A stretch of 64,000 nucleotides of DNA from Pinus tabuliformis (Eukaryota > Streptophyta > Pinopsida > Pinales > Pinaceae). A program made the translations under genes and the position numbers. Location of the stretch: positions 1,077,501,369 through 1,077,565,368 of the forward strand of contig CM062820.1 of the NCBI GenBank assembly GCA_031772625.1, written 5' to 3'. This document shows positions 21,131 to 33,078 of the stretch, piece after piece (position 1 is the first letter of the stretch; each line of letters begins with the position of its first letter). Under the pieces are notes generated by a model. That model saw only the letters and a list, made by a program, of their open reading frames with translations, made no database searches and was not told the origin of the DNA.

Positions 21131-22421
21131 AATCATTTTAAATTTCCTCAATATAGGAAATAAAAAATAGAAATTAAAATTAATCCTAAAATCCTATCAT
21201 AAAACAGTATTATAAACTAAACAATCCTATATTAAAAAAATACTATAAATTAGACAAATTAATTTGCCACTAAAACCCCAAACTATCTCGAGAACCATGA
21301 GAAATAGTTTTTAAAAACCCAAATTAAATGAAGGTTTTCCAAGTGGATTAATATCACCGTATCAGCTTCTTTAAGTGTGGAACCATATTCCACAAAATCT
21401 GCCTTTTTACTGCTTTTTCACCCTTTCGATGCTGATATTAAGCCCTAAACTCTGAGATTTTCCTCAACCATTGCTGGATTTGTGCCTGGCAACTCTAACA
21501 CTTCAGTTTTCACCTTTGATTTTCCTCTTTTACTCCATTCCCTCGAATCTGGAACAATTTGCTTGAGATGATTTTTCCAATTGCATAAGTGGCACAAAGT
21601 TCTCCATTTCATGTTTGATGATTTTCTTAGAAACATCAGGTGGCTCTCCCCCAAGGTACTTCTGGATAACTCATCAATCATACATTTGAAAACTAAGTGT
21701 TAAAACCTAGTGTTCTTCTCATTTGCTCCTGATCTGATTTAATAACAGACATACAAGGATCACTGTCACCCTTAACTTCATAGCCCACTTTTCCAATTCA
21801 CTCATTCAGCGCAGAGCTTTGCTTTCTGATATGGACGACAGATCTTACAATAAAGTAGGAGGTGGATCCATTTTCTCCAGATGACAACTCTTTGATGCAC
21901 CAACAATTTTGTCCAATTCTGAATCGGACAAATCCTCTTCTCCTTCATTCTCCTGCTCATTTGAACCTGTAGTAGATTTATGACGTTTCAGGGAAGGCAA
22001 AGGTGGCATTGACCAAGCGTAAGTCCATTTTTGACAGACAGGTTCTACGTGCAGTGCCAAGAGCGCCACATTTCCATAAGCGCAGCGCCACAGCCAGGAG
22101 CGCAGCGCCACACTCAGGATTAGCTTGACTTTCAATTTTTTTGTCTTGACTTCAAATTTTGACTTGTGTGTGTTGTTGATGCAGGGAAACTGAGTGGGCC
22201 TTCGGCTCTCATCCTTGGATTCCATCTCCTTCCTTGGCTTCGGCTTCCCCTGCTGCTACCACCTCCAAAAACAGAATTTAGCAAGGGCTTCCAAGCCTTC
22301 TGTCAAAATTTAGACATGTTTATATATGCCATCTGTTACTGCCAAATTGATAGATGATTCTCCAGGCCAATAGTTCACATTTTGAAGGGACTGATTGTAA
22401 ATTCAAAGGGCTTTAAGATAT
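21131..22421 (-). other. Element D internal region with no recognised gene
   Basis: Two minus-strand frames (21445-21681 and 21845-22225) look partly protein-like, for example an acidic tract NEQENEGEEDLSDSELDKIV, but I recognise no family. Near 22060-22115 a short GCGCAGCGCCAC motif recurs three to four times. This may be retroelement leader, 3' region or another captured fragment. Confidence 0.35.
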
Positions 22422-22883
22422 CTAGAAGAACTGTTGTAGCCAAGAATTGTTCACAGCATCTTTCTCCAAGCCAGACTTCAATTTATTGACTGCTTGAAAA
22501 GCTTGTTCATAATCCATTTGATCAAGAGGTAATGAGGAAAAATCCTGCAAAAAATTCCTTGCTAGGGCTGCACCTCTAGACATATCATCAGGTCCATACA
22601 CTCGTTTCTGTTTCACTCCCACCTCTTCCATTGTTTGATCTACATTTCCAGAGACAGAAGAAAAGTCTTCTAGTTCAGCTACTTTCTCCTTAGCAAGAGC
22701 AATCACATTTTCAGGAAACTGGGCAAATTCAGCCACATGAATTCCAAAACTCTGGTCACATGGCCCTTCTGCAACCTTGTACAACATAGTCAACTTTTGA
22801 GTATTTGTATCAATATGTGCACTGACATGATAATTTGCAATACCACTGACAAATACACCTTGCTTTGCTTTAGTACTCCTCAA
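22422..22883 (-). pseudogene. MSH2: MSH2 C-terminal fragment (captured)
   Basis: A 153-residue frame matching the end of the plant mismatch-repair protein MSH2. It has ANYHVSAHID, KLTMLYKV..GPCDQSFGIHVAEFA.FPE (the C-terminal ATPase and dimerisation region), then the helical tail ending SWLQQFF at a natural-looking stop. MSH2 pairs with MSH6 or MSH3 to recognise mismatches in nuclear DNA. Only the C-terminus is here. It is collinear with further MSH2 pieces at 23460-24252 but separated from them by about 0.6 kb of unrelated or intronic sequence. Confidence 0.88.
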
Positions 22884-23459
22884 ATTTGTCGAGAGGGTTT
22901 CTCACTTCTTTCTAGTCAAATTGGTCTACATAGTCTTTAGTAGAACGCAGAGGACACCCCCTGAATACTGGCATATAAAGAATCCCCAAGATATCACAGA
23001 CATAAAGATTTTGATGAGACATGAAGAGTCTCTGTCCAACAATGACATATCTATCAAATCCCTCTTTGCAATCTCAGATGCATGGAAAGGAAATAGCAGG
23101 AGCAATATGAGGGGATTATGGGCATTCTAGGAGAATGCGGAGAAAAAAAAATTGGAAATAGAAATGGATTGCTATAAGACAATGCTCTGTTTAGTATGAA
23201 ATCCAAGCATCAACTTCAGGCACTACATCCTCAGGACAGCCTACAGGCTCGACATAGGAGAAACCCTAGGAAAAGGAACCTGGACAGCAGCATAAGGAAT
23301 CAATGGAACTGAATCAACGCTCTGCCCCTTTGTACAAGTATCCACCATCTGTACTCTGAGATCGCCAATGTTTTGATCATCTGCTAACATCTTTAGAAGG
23401 CATCCCTAAACCTTGTTGCTTCCTAATAAATGAGCAACACAGAAATCAGTATGCTGGCA
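22884..23459 (-). other. Unassigned sequence interrupting the MSH2 fragment
   Basis: Lies between the MSH2 VKEMHS segment and the KAKQGVFVSG segment. The left exon-like end reads CACAGTGAGTAATG on the minus strand, a plausible splice donor, so this may be a retained intron. A minus-strand frame around 23250-23400 (DLRVQMVDTCTKGQSVDSVP, then PYAAVQVPFP) is protein-like, so a fourth captured fragment is the alternative. Confidence 0.4.
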
Positions 23460-24252
23460 TTACTCACTGTGCATTTCCTTAACAGACACATAGGGTCCAT
23501 GGACAGGTGTTTCCTCTGAATGAGCTAGTGCTGTAAGTTCATGGAAGTGAGTTGCAAAGAGTGTAGGCGCCCTCGTAACTTTCACAAGGTATTCACAGAT
23601 CGCCCAAGCCAATCCAAATCCATCATACGTCGATGTGTCGCGTCCTAGTTCATCAATTATTATTAGAGATTTATGGGTTAATCCCTTCAAGATGGTTGCA
23701 GTCTCCAACATTTCTGACATAAACGTGGACACTCCTCGAAGTTGGTAATCTCCTGCCTAATGAAGGTTGATTTGCCATCCATATTTGGTCCAGTGATAAT
23801 TTGGAACCAACTTTTACCCCTAACAAGGCGGCAATCATTTGGTATGAAATTTACACAATCCTGAGCCTCAACACAAGGATGTCTGCTTCCTTCAAGTATG
23901 ATATCCCCATCCTCCGATGGAGTGATATCTGGTCTCACATATGGAGTGGGACAACAGATTGCTAGATCAGCAAAACTCAGCAGAACATCCAATTTAGAAA
24001 GTAGACTGGCAAGAACTTCAAAAACTGCAGTAAATGTTGCTGCCGTTTGTACTAACGGCTAACGAGTTCTCTTTGAGTACTATTATATGCCTCTACCAAC
24101 TTCATGTACTTCTCCCTGAGCCATTTGAGTTTTGTATTTGTGAATTTGACACCATCCTTTCTTGTTTCTAAAACAATATACTGTGTATTCAACTTCTTCC
24201 ATACTTTTGATTCCTCTTTCTTTTTAATCCTGAATACATGTCCAATTGTGTG
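23460..24252 (-). pseudogene. MSH2: MSH2 ATPase-domain fragment (captured, mutated)
   Basis: Three pieces in order. 24052-24252 reads ETRKDGVKFTNTKLK...ELVSR (lever/clamp). 23687-24050 reads KLDVLLSFADLA, TPYVRPDI, EGSRHPCVE and a Walker A with [13 protein letters not shown]. 23460-23732 reads [32 protein letters not shown] and [10 protein letters not shown]. The Walker A Gly and the GRG after Walker B both read Asp, G-to-A changes that should kill ATP hydrolysis. About 40 codons between FIRQ and LRGVSTF are deleted, and a small indel lies near 24050. The segments run on without visible introns, which suggests capture from spliced RNA. Confidence 0.9.
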
Positions 24253-25075
<823 letters not shown>

Positions 25076-25239
25076 TGTTTCCCAGGTGTAAGTGTTGCAC
25101 GTAGGGCCACACTCCAGATCATGTTGCTCAAATAAAAGTTGTTTTGCTGAAGCATTTTAGGTAGGCAAATAGACACAGCCGATGAATTGAAAAGCTTGGA
25201 AGAGATGTAAGTAAGGATGACAGCAAACACTGAATGAAC

Positions 25240-25362
25240 ATCTATAAATCTTCAAGTAATTCCTCTCTAGAACCATGAGACCAACAACTGTAAACTAATC
25301 TTTCACCAGCAATATCACTGTCAGCAATGTACAGTGCCCTTTGCACAGAATATCTCTTTCAA
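25240..25362 (-). other. Possible additional captured peptide, unrecognised
   Basis: Between the TOP3 and GH1 pieces a minus-strand frame reads ALYIADSDIAGERLVYSC, then [11 protein letters not shown], before a stop. The composition looks protein-coding, but I cannot name a family. Confidence 0.25.
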
Positions 25363-25419
25363 TCAAAGTAGAGAAACGAGCTCACCATATGTTGAGATGA
25401 GGATTAGCAGCACACAGCA

Positions 25420-25551
25420 ATAGACCTCAAATGCTATGTTCTCTCCTTCTCTATCACAATCTAGCCACAAAACCAGCCACTGACATCTCCTAGCTTCCTC
25501 TGGATCATTCAATACCTGAACTGCTGCACGGGAGGCTGGCCTTGGAGTCAA
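25420..25551 (-). pseudogene. TOP3A: DNA topoisomerase III fragment (captured)
   Basis: About 40 residues: [20 protein letters not shown] followed by [13 protein letters not shown]. This is the TOPRIM acidic motif (D-x-D-x-E region) of type IA topoisomerase III, which with RecQ helicases dissolves recombination intermediates. The alpha form is more likely than beta from the residues around DREGENI, but the fragment is short. The downstream sequence departs from the family after FEV, so the piece ends there, perhaps at an exon edge. Confidence 0.72.
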
Positions 25552-25725
25552 CCATTCATTCGGTCATATCTTTTGATCCGAGAGCCGGTTTTGGAGCATG
25601 ATATACCGTTGGAAAGCTCTTTCGAGCTGCTTCTAATGGACACACTTGTGACATGTTTTGCGTTGAAGATCATGTGCAAAAAAATCTAACCAAACCAAAC
25701 ATAGTAAGAGGCCCATTTTGATCAC
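25545..25725 (-). repeat. Element D internal segment, inverse copy of 18836-19020
   Basis: Reverse-complement homology to 18836-19020 over about 180 bp with the same landmarks. It lies between gag and the TOP3 fragment. Confidence 0.7.
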
Positions 25726-26057
25726 TGAAGGAAGGTCAAAGGACTGACTCTAACAGTGGCACCATCGGGGATGGCAGCTCCTTGGAAGTGCCAAGAACCT
25801 CAGATCTCTAGCAACTTGTAGATTAGTGCCTCATCCATTGGGAAATACGGTCAAACAGCTACAAACTCAAAGCAACTCACACCAATCCAAAAATATAAAT
25901 ACACTGTAGCCTATACATAAACAAACACTGGAAGCAAAGTGCTACCCTGGGCAGCTTATTTATGCACAAACCTACCCTACTCTGATGCAAAATCAATAGA
26001 TCAAGTGATTTTGTAATGCCATATCAACCAATCAAGTAACTGTGACAAGGATGCTGC
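25726..26057 (-). other. Element D leader/internal sequence, no gene seen
   Basis: No coding frame or known motif. Continues the retroelement segment at 25545-25725 toward gag. Confidence 0.4.
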
Positions 26058-26782
26058 TTAGAAGTACTCGAACCAGGACACAATTGGAAATGTTGACAAC
26101 CATATATGCACAAAATGAGTCTGGTTGTGTAAAAGACAATCTGGTTTGTCATTCAAACTAAAAAAATACTCCATATATGCAACAACAGGATCATAGAAAC
26201 CAGACCATGTCTGATGCCCTAACTCCTCAACATATGCTTCCAGCTGCAAACTGTCAATGCAAACATCATAGGCAGCCTTACCTTTCCTTCCTTCTGCTGG
26301 AAAAGGTCCCCAAAGAATGGGACTTGACAGTCCAAATCTTGGGACTGTATTTGGGTCTCCAATTCAGTTAGATCTCCTTCAATTTTGATGGCAAACTCTT
26401 GCAAAAAATTGAGCTTAACTTCATGGCTACATCGACAAGATTTCAGATAAGAAGAAAGAGATGAAGCAAAGTTCTCATCTACCTCATCGTCTGTGCACAT
26501 ATCTTCCCATTCTCTAAAGCCTTGAATAGAGGGCACCTCTATTTTGAATTCTTCCTCTTTCTCCATCCATGTTTCAAGAAAGATATGCCAAAAATCTGTG
26601 AATGACTTAATAGATCTGATAGGAAAACCTTCAATCCATCTTCTACATTTGCCTTGAAACGAATCAAAGAACAATCTGATGAAGACATCTTCCTTTTTAA
26701 CTCTAAGAATTTTCACAAATGTTTTAAAATTTTCTATATGTTCTAGAGTCAAGTCAATCTTCCCCATTGAATTTAGGGCCAT
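26058..26782 (-). pseudogene. Ty3/gypsy-type gag remnant of element D
   Basis: 26219-26782 starts MALNSMGKIDLTLEHIENFK and contains the retrotransposon gag capsid motif: DVFIRLFFDSFQGKCRRWIE, then GFPIRSIKSFTDFWHIFLETW. A second frame, 26058-26249 (LEAYVEELGHQTWSGFYDPV), continues after a shift. It lies about 270 bp inside the right LTR, as expected for gag. Confidence 0.72.
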
Positions 26783-27054
26783 TACTCAAAATGTATGCAT
26801 CCTTTGGTAATTGATTAGGAAAACCAGGAAGATTAGAAAAATCAATACATTAATACCTTGCACAAATAGAAGCAACAACTGAGTCCTTCATTTAGCCAGT
26901 GTAGCCACCATCAGCACTTTGAAACTCGGGATTTTGAACAATGGAGTCGCCAGTTTAGATGATTTTAGCCTTCGTATGTGTCTGACTGTTGTCCACCATC
27001 AACAATCAGATTTGCAACTTGAACGATCTTTCCCGGAGAAGATCTGTCACCTCG

Positions 27055-27072
27055 TCCCCGAAAATGAAGCCA
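27055..27072 (-). promoter_or_regulatory. Possible primer binding site of element D
   Basis: The minus strand reads TGGCTTCATTTTCGGGGA, three bases inside the LTR. It resembles a mutated tRNA-Asp primer site (six differences in 18). The position is right, but the match is weak. Confidence 0.35.
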
Positions 27073-27075
27073 ATA

Positions 27076-27677
27076 TGTTAGGACTCAGAATTAACCTCAA
27101 GGCTGAGAAAAGGCAATTCCGAGGTAACCACAGACCAAGCTTTGATCTGGCATCTAGCCCTGCCATACCAGAGAGTGCTCTCTCTTTTCCAATAAGATGT
27201 GGCTACAATAAATGAAATCTTAGGCTAGCTATGGAGTGCGGGATTTGTTTGAAAGGTTTGGGTCGAAACAGGAACAATTGGGCTATGGGGTCGATGCCAG
27301 TTTCTGCCGGCAGACTTGGGGCAAAGTAAGTGCCAAGTTTCACCAGATAAAGATTGTGAATGTAAGAAGAATAAGGGAGAAAGCCCGCTACCCTGCAAGC
27401 ATCAAACAAGGGATGGATCTGCAGCAACAACTTTAGACGAAAGAGAAACACGAGGTTGCTAAACAGAGCATCTAGCACAGGATGAATTCTGCAAAGAGAA
27501 CCATTACATCTAACAGCAAAATCATCATGAAATAAGCTTCATTACAATGAATTCTAACAATCTCTTAGATAATGCTGTTTGTAACAAAATTAGCAGAAAA
27601 AAACAAAGCATGGAAATGAATTTACAAGAAAAACATGCTGCACATTAAACACCATAATGGATCCCAGATCTAAAGGG
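27076..27677 (-). repeat. 5' LTR of element D, cut by the assembly gap
   Basis: Begins TGTTAGGACTCAGAA on the plus strand and is collinear with 20396-21020. It ends where the N run starts. Confidence 0.8.
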
Positions 27678-27777
27678 NNNNNNNNNNNNNNNNNNNNNNN
27701 NNNNNNNNNNNNNNNNNNNNNNNNNNNNNNNNNNNNNNNNNNNNNNNNNNNNNNNNNNNNNNNNNNNNNNNNNNNNN
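27678..27777. other. Assembly gap (100 N)
   Basis: Exactly 100 N; such a round number normally marks a gap of unknown true size. It separates the element D LTR from element E coding sequence. Confidence 0.97.
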
Positions 27778-28485
27778 GACAATAGTACAGTCGAGGATAA
27801 AGCCAAATTATTAGAATTTTACCTCCATAATATCGCACTACCAGACATGAACTTATGGGATCAAAATGTTGCACTGGGAACCTATAGCTCATGGCTATGG
27901 CTTCCTGGATGAACCACGAGGAAAAGAGAGCAAGGGAAATTCAAAAGATAATGGCAAAAGAACTAAGTGAGCCCCTGATGATAAGGGCAGAACCAACAGA
28001 ACCATTGGCTCTTATTTAGGCCCATGAACACCTTGTAGCCAATCCCCAAGTTCTCCCTGATTATGTTGATAGGAAAGCACAAGCAATCGCTCATTTTGAA
28101 GAAACGGAGAGATTATTTGGTGATGACTGCCTTCATGCTTGCATGAGAAGGTGGAATACATTGTCATATAGCCTAAAGAATAGGGAGTATCACTCCCCAA
28201 CCAGAATGATGGAAGCTATGATGAGGGTGCCTCTATATAAACAATCAATGCAAAACTTGAAAGCCAACTGGATTGGCCTTAAGTTCAGTCCTCCACTACT
28301 GTTAGGACTATTGGAAGGGGTTAAGGAAGAAGAATAATATAAACAATGGGAGGAAGTGGACAGAAAAGCAGGTTTTCATGACAGAGAAGAGGACATCACC
28401 TCAGAGGCTTGGGATGTCAGGGACGCTGTTAAAGCTATTAAAGATGAAGAACTGGATTGTTTGCTCAGAGGATGAGCAACCCATT
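27778..28485 (+). pseudogene. Unrecognised retroelement ORF, C-terminal part (element E)
   Basis: The plus strand reads as protein in two frames with a shift near 27905. First DNSTVEDKAKLLEFYLHN, then LWDQNVALGTYSSWLWLP; then NHEEKRAREIQKIMAKEL, with in-frame stops at about 28016 and 28335. The tail is acidic (REEDITSEAWDVRDAVKAIK). I do not recognise the family. It is followed by a PPT and LTR, so it is the 3'-most ORF of an LTR element whose 5' part is lost in or beyond the gap. Confidence 0.55.
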
Positions 28486-28907
28486 CAGCAGGGGGGTGAT
28501 GATGAGCCCCAGAAATGGGTAACTATATGGGCTCATTCTGCCTATTATTTTCATTTACTCCACCATTCTCAATAATTTTGTGCATGTTTTTGAATATATT
28601 TATGTCAAAAGAGTGAATGGGGATAGTCACTTTGCCACATGGTCTAATGAGTGTTTATTGCAGATTTTAGGACATTTTTGGACAAGGACTGGGAATTTAT
28701 GAGCAGATTGACAGCCAAACTTGAGGAAACAGGGTTGAGGACTTCTAGGAGGGGTGTCTCCTGCATTAATGACCCATTCCTCGAGTTCTCCACTAGCAGC
28801 GTGGAGTACAAAGGCCCACAATGATGATCAAAAGGGCAGCCGAGAAAGTCTAGTAGAGCTGCTGTTATCTTCAATTTAGGTAACCGATTACTTAAGTTTA
28901 GGAGGAT
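28486..28907 (+). other. 3' untranslated region of element E with polypurine tract
   Basis: No coding frame. Ends in TTTAGGAGGAT directly before the LTR, a plausible polypurine tract. Confidence 0.5.
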
Positions 28908-29150
28908 TGTTGGGAGTCCCCACTTGTATAAATAAGAAGGCTTCAAGCCTCAGTAGGTTAGCCATTTGATAGTCTAGTTTCGCACTTTGTGTAGTCTTGT
29001 ACTCAGCTCATTTTCGAGCTCTTTTTGTAGACAGTTTGTGATGTAACTATTATTTTTTGATCAATGAAGATGAATCCAGCTTTGAACCAGCACTGATATT
29101 TTCTAGAGGGCTACAACTCTTGGGTTAGGGCCCAACCCAAGTGCCCAACA
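28908..29150 (+). repeat. 3' LTR of element E (243 bp)
   Basis: Terminal inverted TGTTGGG...CCCAACA. A TATAAATAAGAAGG box lies near 28926, and an AATGAA-type signal region lies near 29065. The short length recalls TRIM or other small-LTR elements. The second LTR would lie in or left of the gap. Confidence 0.65.
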
Positions 29151-30599
29151 CCTCCTTTGTGTATTTATATGTTTTTTTCTTGCATTCATAAGCTGATTTC
29201 TGTTGTTTAGGTTAAATCTTGCTTTGGTAAAATAGTTTGCTTTTGATGGTTAAATTAGTTTTCTTGCTTCAAGTTGCTTAAGTAGTTTGTTGTAGTAATA
29301 GAGAAATCCAAAAAGGCTACCAACAGGTCTTGATCTCCTTTCTCCCTCCTTGGGACCATGATTTGAGTCAAGGCACTATTGCTGCCACCAAAAACATAGT
29401 TTTTGCCTTTCATACAATTGCTAGTGTGATGTTTTGAGTTGGAGAAGTTGATATTTTCTTGGATTCACATGCTTAGACCATTTCATGTTCATTTACCATG
29501 GCTTTCTCGCATAACTTTCTATTCATAAAGTTCTGTTCAGCAGTACTCTGTTTTTAGGTCAAAATAGACAAACTCCATTTTTTCCGGCTCTTGCTTAGGT
29601 CAATGGAGAAGTAAGTGTGCAGCTCACTTGAAGAACATTCCAGCTTGTCATTCCTCCATAGCACAACCTTTACTAGTTCATATTTCAAAGATTTCCCCGC
29701 TCTTTCACCATATTTCGCCAATCTGCCCTAATTCCTGCATTTTTCCATAAAGTTGCTTTCTCACCTCTTTGAACAAATCCAACCATCTCCTTCATTCCTG
29801 ATCTTCATTAACAGAGTCCTAGACCCCTCAACGGCTTCATCCAACCTTCATTTCCCTTTTCCCATCACTTTTCCACCTTCAAACCTCCAAAAAACCACTT
29901 TCAGCCTCCTCCTGTAGAATCTCCTGTAGCTCCCCTACAGCCTCCTTTAGAAGTTCATGTGAGTGTTTTTTCGAAGTTTGATCACAATGGAAGTCTCTAG
30001 AAGGGTGCTAAGGACTTCTTAGGACCTCTCCACACCTTCCTCACCTTTAGCAAAAGTCAACTCCATCTTCCTTTGCCACCAAACCTCTGCACAGTCACAA
30101 CCAGTCAAACCATAAGCATAATAATTCCACATAAAAATACTCAAAAGTACAAAAAGATGATTTCTTCTCATTTCTGTTCAAAATTAGCTTGAATAAATGC
30201 AATTTACCTTTTCAGTAGTCAATGGCACCCATTTTAGTAGTTTCTATCTCTTTTCTTGCAAAATTAGGGTTTGCTAGGGTTTGCATTTCCTTTTAGTTTT
30301 CCTTCTCTTTCTACAAGTAGAATAGCCCCTGTAGAATTAGCTCTCTTCCATCACAGTAAAAGCTTCTTCTGAGAACTCATAGAAGTTGGCTTAAGCTCAT
30401 AGCAAACTTGTGCCAGCTAATCAAGTGACAGCCTGCAGTAAGAGCTAGTACTTGTGCATACAACACTGTTGCTTCCAAGTTTGTTACGAACTACCGGGTT
30501 GATAAAAGTAAAGAAGGAAGCCCTAGGAGTTGCAACATTATTGCTACAATACTGGAGCTCACCAAGTTATATCCTTCAAAGTTGACTACCGTAGATCTT
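29151..30599. other. AT-rich non-coding stretch
   Basis: Pyrimidine-rich on the plus strand. No coding frame, LTR terminus or tandem repeat that I can support. Confidence 0.5.
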
Positions 30600-31880
30600 T
30601 TTCCAGTGGTCTTTCATATTTCCCTATAATGATATCACGAGCTCTTGCTTCTAATGCTTCTCTTCCTTGGACTTCCATCTTTCAAGTTCCTCCACTTCTT
30701 CAGTGAAATGGAATTCTTCTCTATCCTTCTTGTCATTGTCCTTCTTAAGCTAAGGACACTCTTTCCTGTAATGTTGATATCATTGAATCTTTAGCTATGT
30801 TCCTTTTTCCTTTTGATAAGGTGTCTGAATCCTTTCATTTGAGCCTTCAACACTTTTGCCTTCAACTTGTCTTCTTCTTATCTTGCATAGAAAACCCAAG
30901 TTTTCAAATGAGGTAACTTTCTTATCCCCATGGATATTTGTTACCTTGATTATCAGTTAGTGCATCAATGATGATTATCTTCTTTCCTAGATCTCGTAGA
31001 TGAGATCTTATGAAGATATCCTTCATCCTTTGATACTTTACTTTTGTGTAGATCAGATGTAATTCATGTGACCTTCTTTATTGTACCTTTAGAGAATGAG
31101 TTTATCATATGCATCTCTTTGATGTCTTCAATATTGCTATATGAGGGAATATTTCATAAGTATCCCTTTCCATGAATTCAGAGGAGATCTTTTGATATGT
31201 TTAATGAATACAACTTCTTAGAAAACTATAACTATCCTCCTTCTTCATGCAAGGAATTTCGTCGACCTATCCAATTTATAGATATCCTTGCAAACACGAA
31301 GTCATTTTACCAAATTCATTAAATAATGAAAGATACATGACAAGTGAAGATTAAATCTTCAACTTTATCACTTTGATGATGGTTGAAGAGTATGTATTAG
31401 AGCTCCCTCTTGGATGATCTTCTTCCAAATTACAAATCCTTTCTTCAATAGAGAAGGTTTCTCCTTTTGATGAGAATTATTTGTTTCTTCTTTGGATGAA
31501 CCTTTTCAAGGACAAGGGGAGGATCCTTGCTTTCTTTATAATCTTGAAAATGATGACAATGCCTTCTTTCCTTCAATATATTTCGACCTTTCTTGTAGTG
31601 TAGATTAGAAATGCTTCTAGGGTTTCGACTTTATCCAAGATGATTTGATATTCATCTTTAAATTCCTTCGATCTATCTTGCCTTGTATAAAACTTGATGA
31701 GGGTCTTTGTGGCCTTTTGATGATGACTATAGAAACAAAAAGATATTATTGTTGTATTCTTCAATGTAGATCTTGATTTTTTGCTTTGACAACATTCAAT
31801 TTTCTTTGATGCCATTCCTTGAAACTTGATCCTTTAATGTCTCTTTGATTAGATTCCCTTCCTTTGAATTCAACACCTTA
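30600..31880 (-). pseudogene. Degenerate gag of LTR element H
   Basis: Lies upstream of a PBS/LTR on the same strand. The half zinc knuckle HYRKECP is readable near 30760 (minus), followed by Lys/Asp/Glu-rich sequence. 31573-31815 gives an 80-residue Lys-rich frame (MASKKIECCQSKK...) near the expected N-terminus. Many stops are present. Confidence 0.45.
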
Positions 31881-31892
31881 GCTCCGATACCA
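31881..31892 (-). promoter_or_regulatory. Primer binding site of element H
   Basis: The minus strand reads TGGTATCGGAGC, one change from the tRNA-iMet primer site, and abuts the LTR. Confidence 0.7.
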
Positions 31893-32563
31893 TGTTGAGA
31901 AATCTAGGGCATTAGTGTTAGTTGATTTCTCTTCCATTAGTGACTACTTGTGAATGCTTTCTACTTCTTTAGATTAGGATCTTCTTCATGTTAGATTATT
32001 AGTTTTCTTCTTCATCAAACTATAACTAATGCATGAACATAAATACACAAGAGATACATCATGTAGGCTATAATCCAAGGCCAAAACCTCTCACTCTTTG
32101 AGAGGAAAACCCACACAAATTATTCTTCTAGAGATTCCAATTGACAAATACCAAGACCGATACCCTTGACCTATTAGTTGCTTCCAAGATCAAGGAACTA
32201 GCTCTCTTGACTGTCTTCTCCTTCCTCCTTTCAGTTCCTCTTACAAATGAGATCATCTTCTTTCATAACACACTTGAGATGAAATTATACTATATCACTG
32301 TTTTGTCACCAAAACTGTCCTTACTACAACTTTAGCAAGACGTTGTAATAATTTTCTTAATGGAAGCTCTTTCACATCATGGCTTCTATACATCATATTT
32401 TCTGAGATTACATACATCATGGATTCTATACATCATACTGTCCAAGATTACATGGAGACATATCTGAGCTTCTTTACTATGGAGATCCTAACCAAACCTT
32501 CATTGTCTCTTATTTAGTTCTAATTGTATGCTATGATATAAATCCCAACGACATATCTCAACA
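31893..32563 (-). repeat. 5' LTR of element H
   Basis: 671 bp with inverted termini TGTTGAGA...TCTCAACA, adjacent to the PBS. No matching left LTR is visible, so the element's 3' part is lost or too degraded. Confidence 0.72.
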
Positions 32564-33078
32564 CAAAGATCTGAATACCGTACTCTCCATCGAAATCATC
32601 CGAACTGGTTAACTGTAACTAGCACCAAAAATCTTAGAGTTGTCCGAATTTTGTACTGTTTTATGCAAAGTTCCTTAAACTGGTATATATAGTGGTTGGT
32701 CCTCCATAAATGGGATGACATGCTCATACGAATAGGTGTGTCCCTTTAATTGTGAGCTAACATGATTTTTGCGTTAATCTTGAAGCCGATGTGAGAAAGA
32801 GAGCTAGTGCTTGTTGTTGGAGAGCTTCTAGACAATCCTATTAACTCAAATACATTTGTTACACTCCAAAGAATGGCTCTTCATACACGAAATAGACTCT
32901 TTGAATTTTAATGACCAATGCTAAGACTCTCGATGGGATTCATCTAAAAATAAATCACTTGCTCATGAAACCCATGAAGAAAGCACTAAAAATAATTTTA
33001 TTTTCTTCTTTTCTTCATTTACAAAAATCATAATTACATATCATTATGAAGACTGAACGTAGTTACACTTTTCAACAC
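32564..33078. other. Non-coding stretch between elements H and F
   Basis: No frame or repeat recognised. Homology of element F's left LTR begins just after it, so it may be the edge of a deletion or of another old insertion. Confidence 0.4.

Noticed and set aside
22921..23130. Plus-strand 69-residue ORF
   Set aside because: Opposite to the captured MSH2/GH1 strand, no recognisable motif, and short enough to be chance.
27590..27892. Minus-strand ORF crossing the N run
   Set aside because: It is open only because N codons are not read as stops; the real sequence on both sides is LTR and element E.
31585..31596. TTTCTTGTAGTG as a possible opposite end of the CACTA element
   Set aside because: Matches the TIR for about 11 bases, but there are no subterminal repeats beside it, the flanking triplets do not match (AAC versus TAG), and it lies in the gag of another element.
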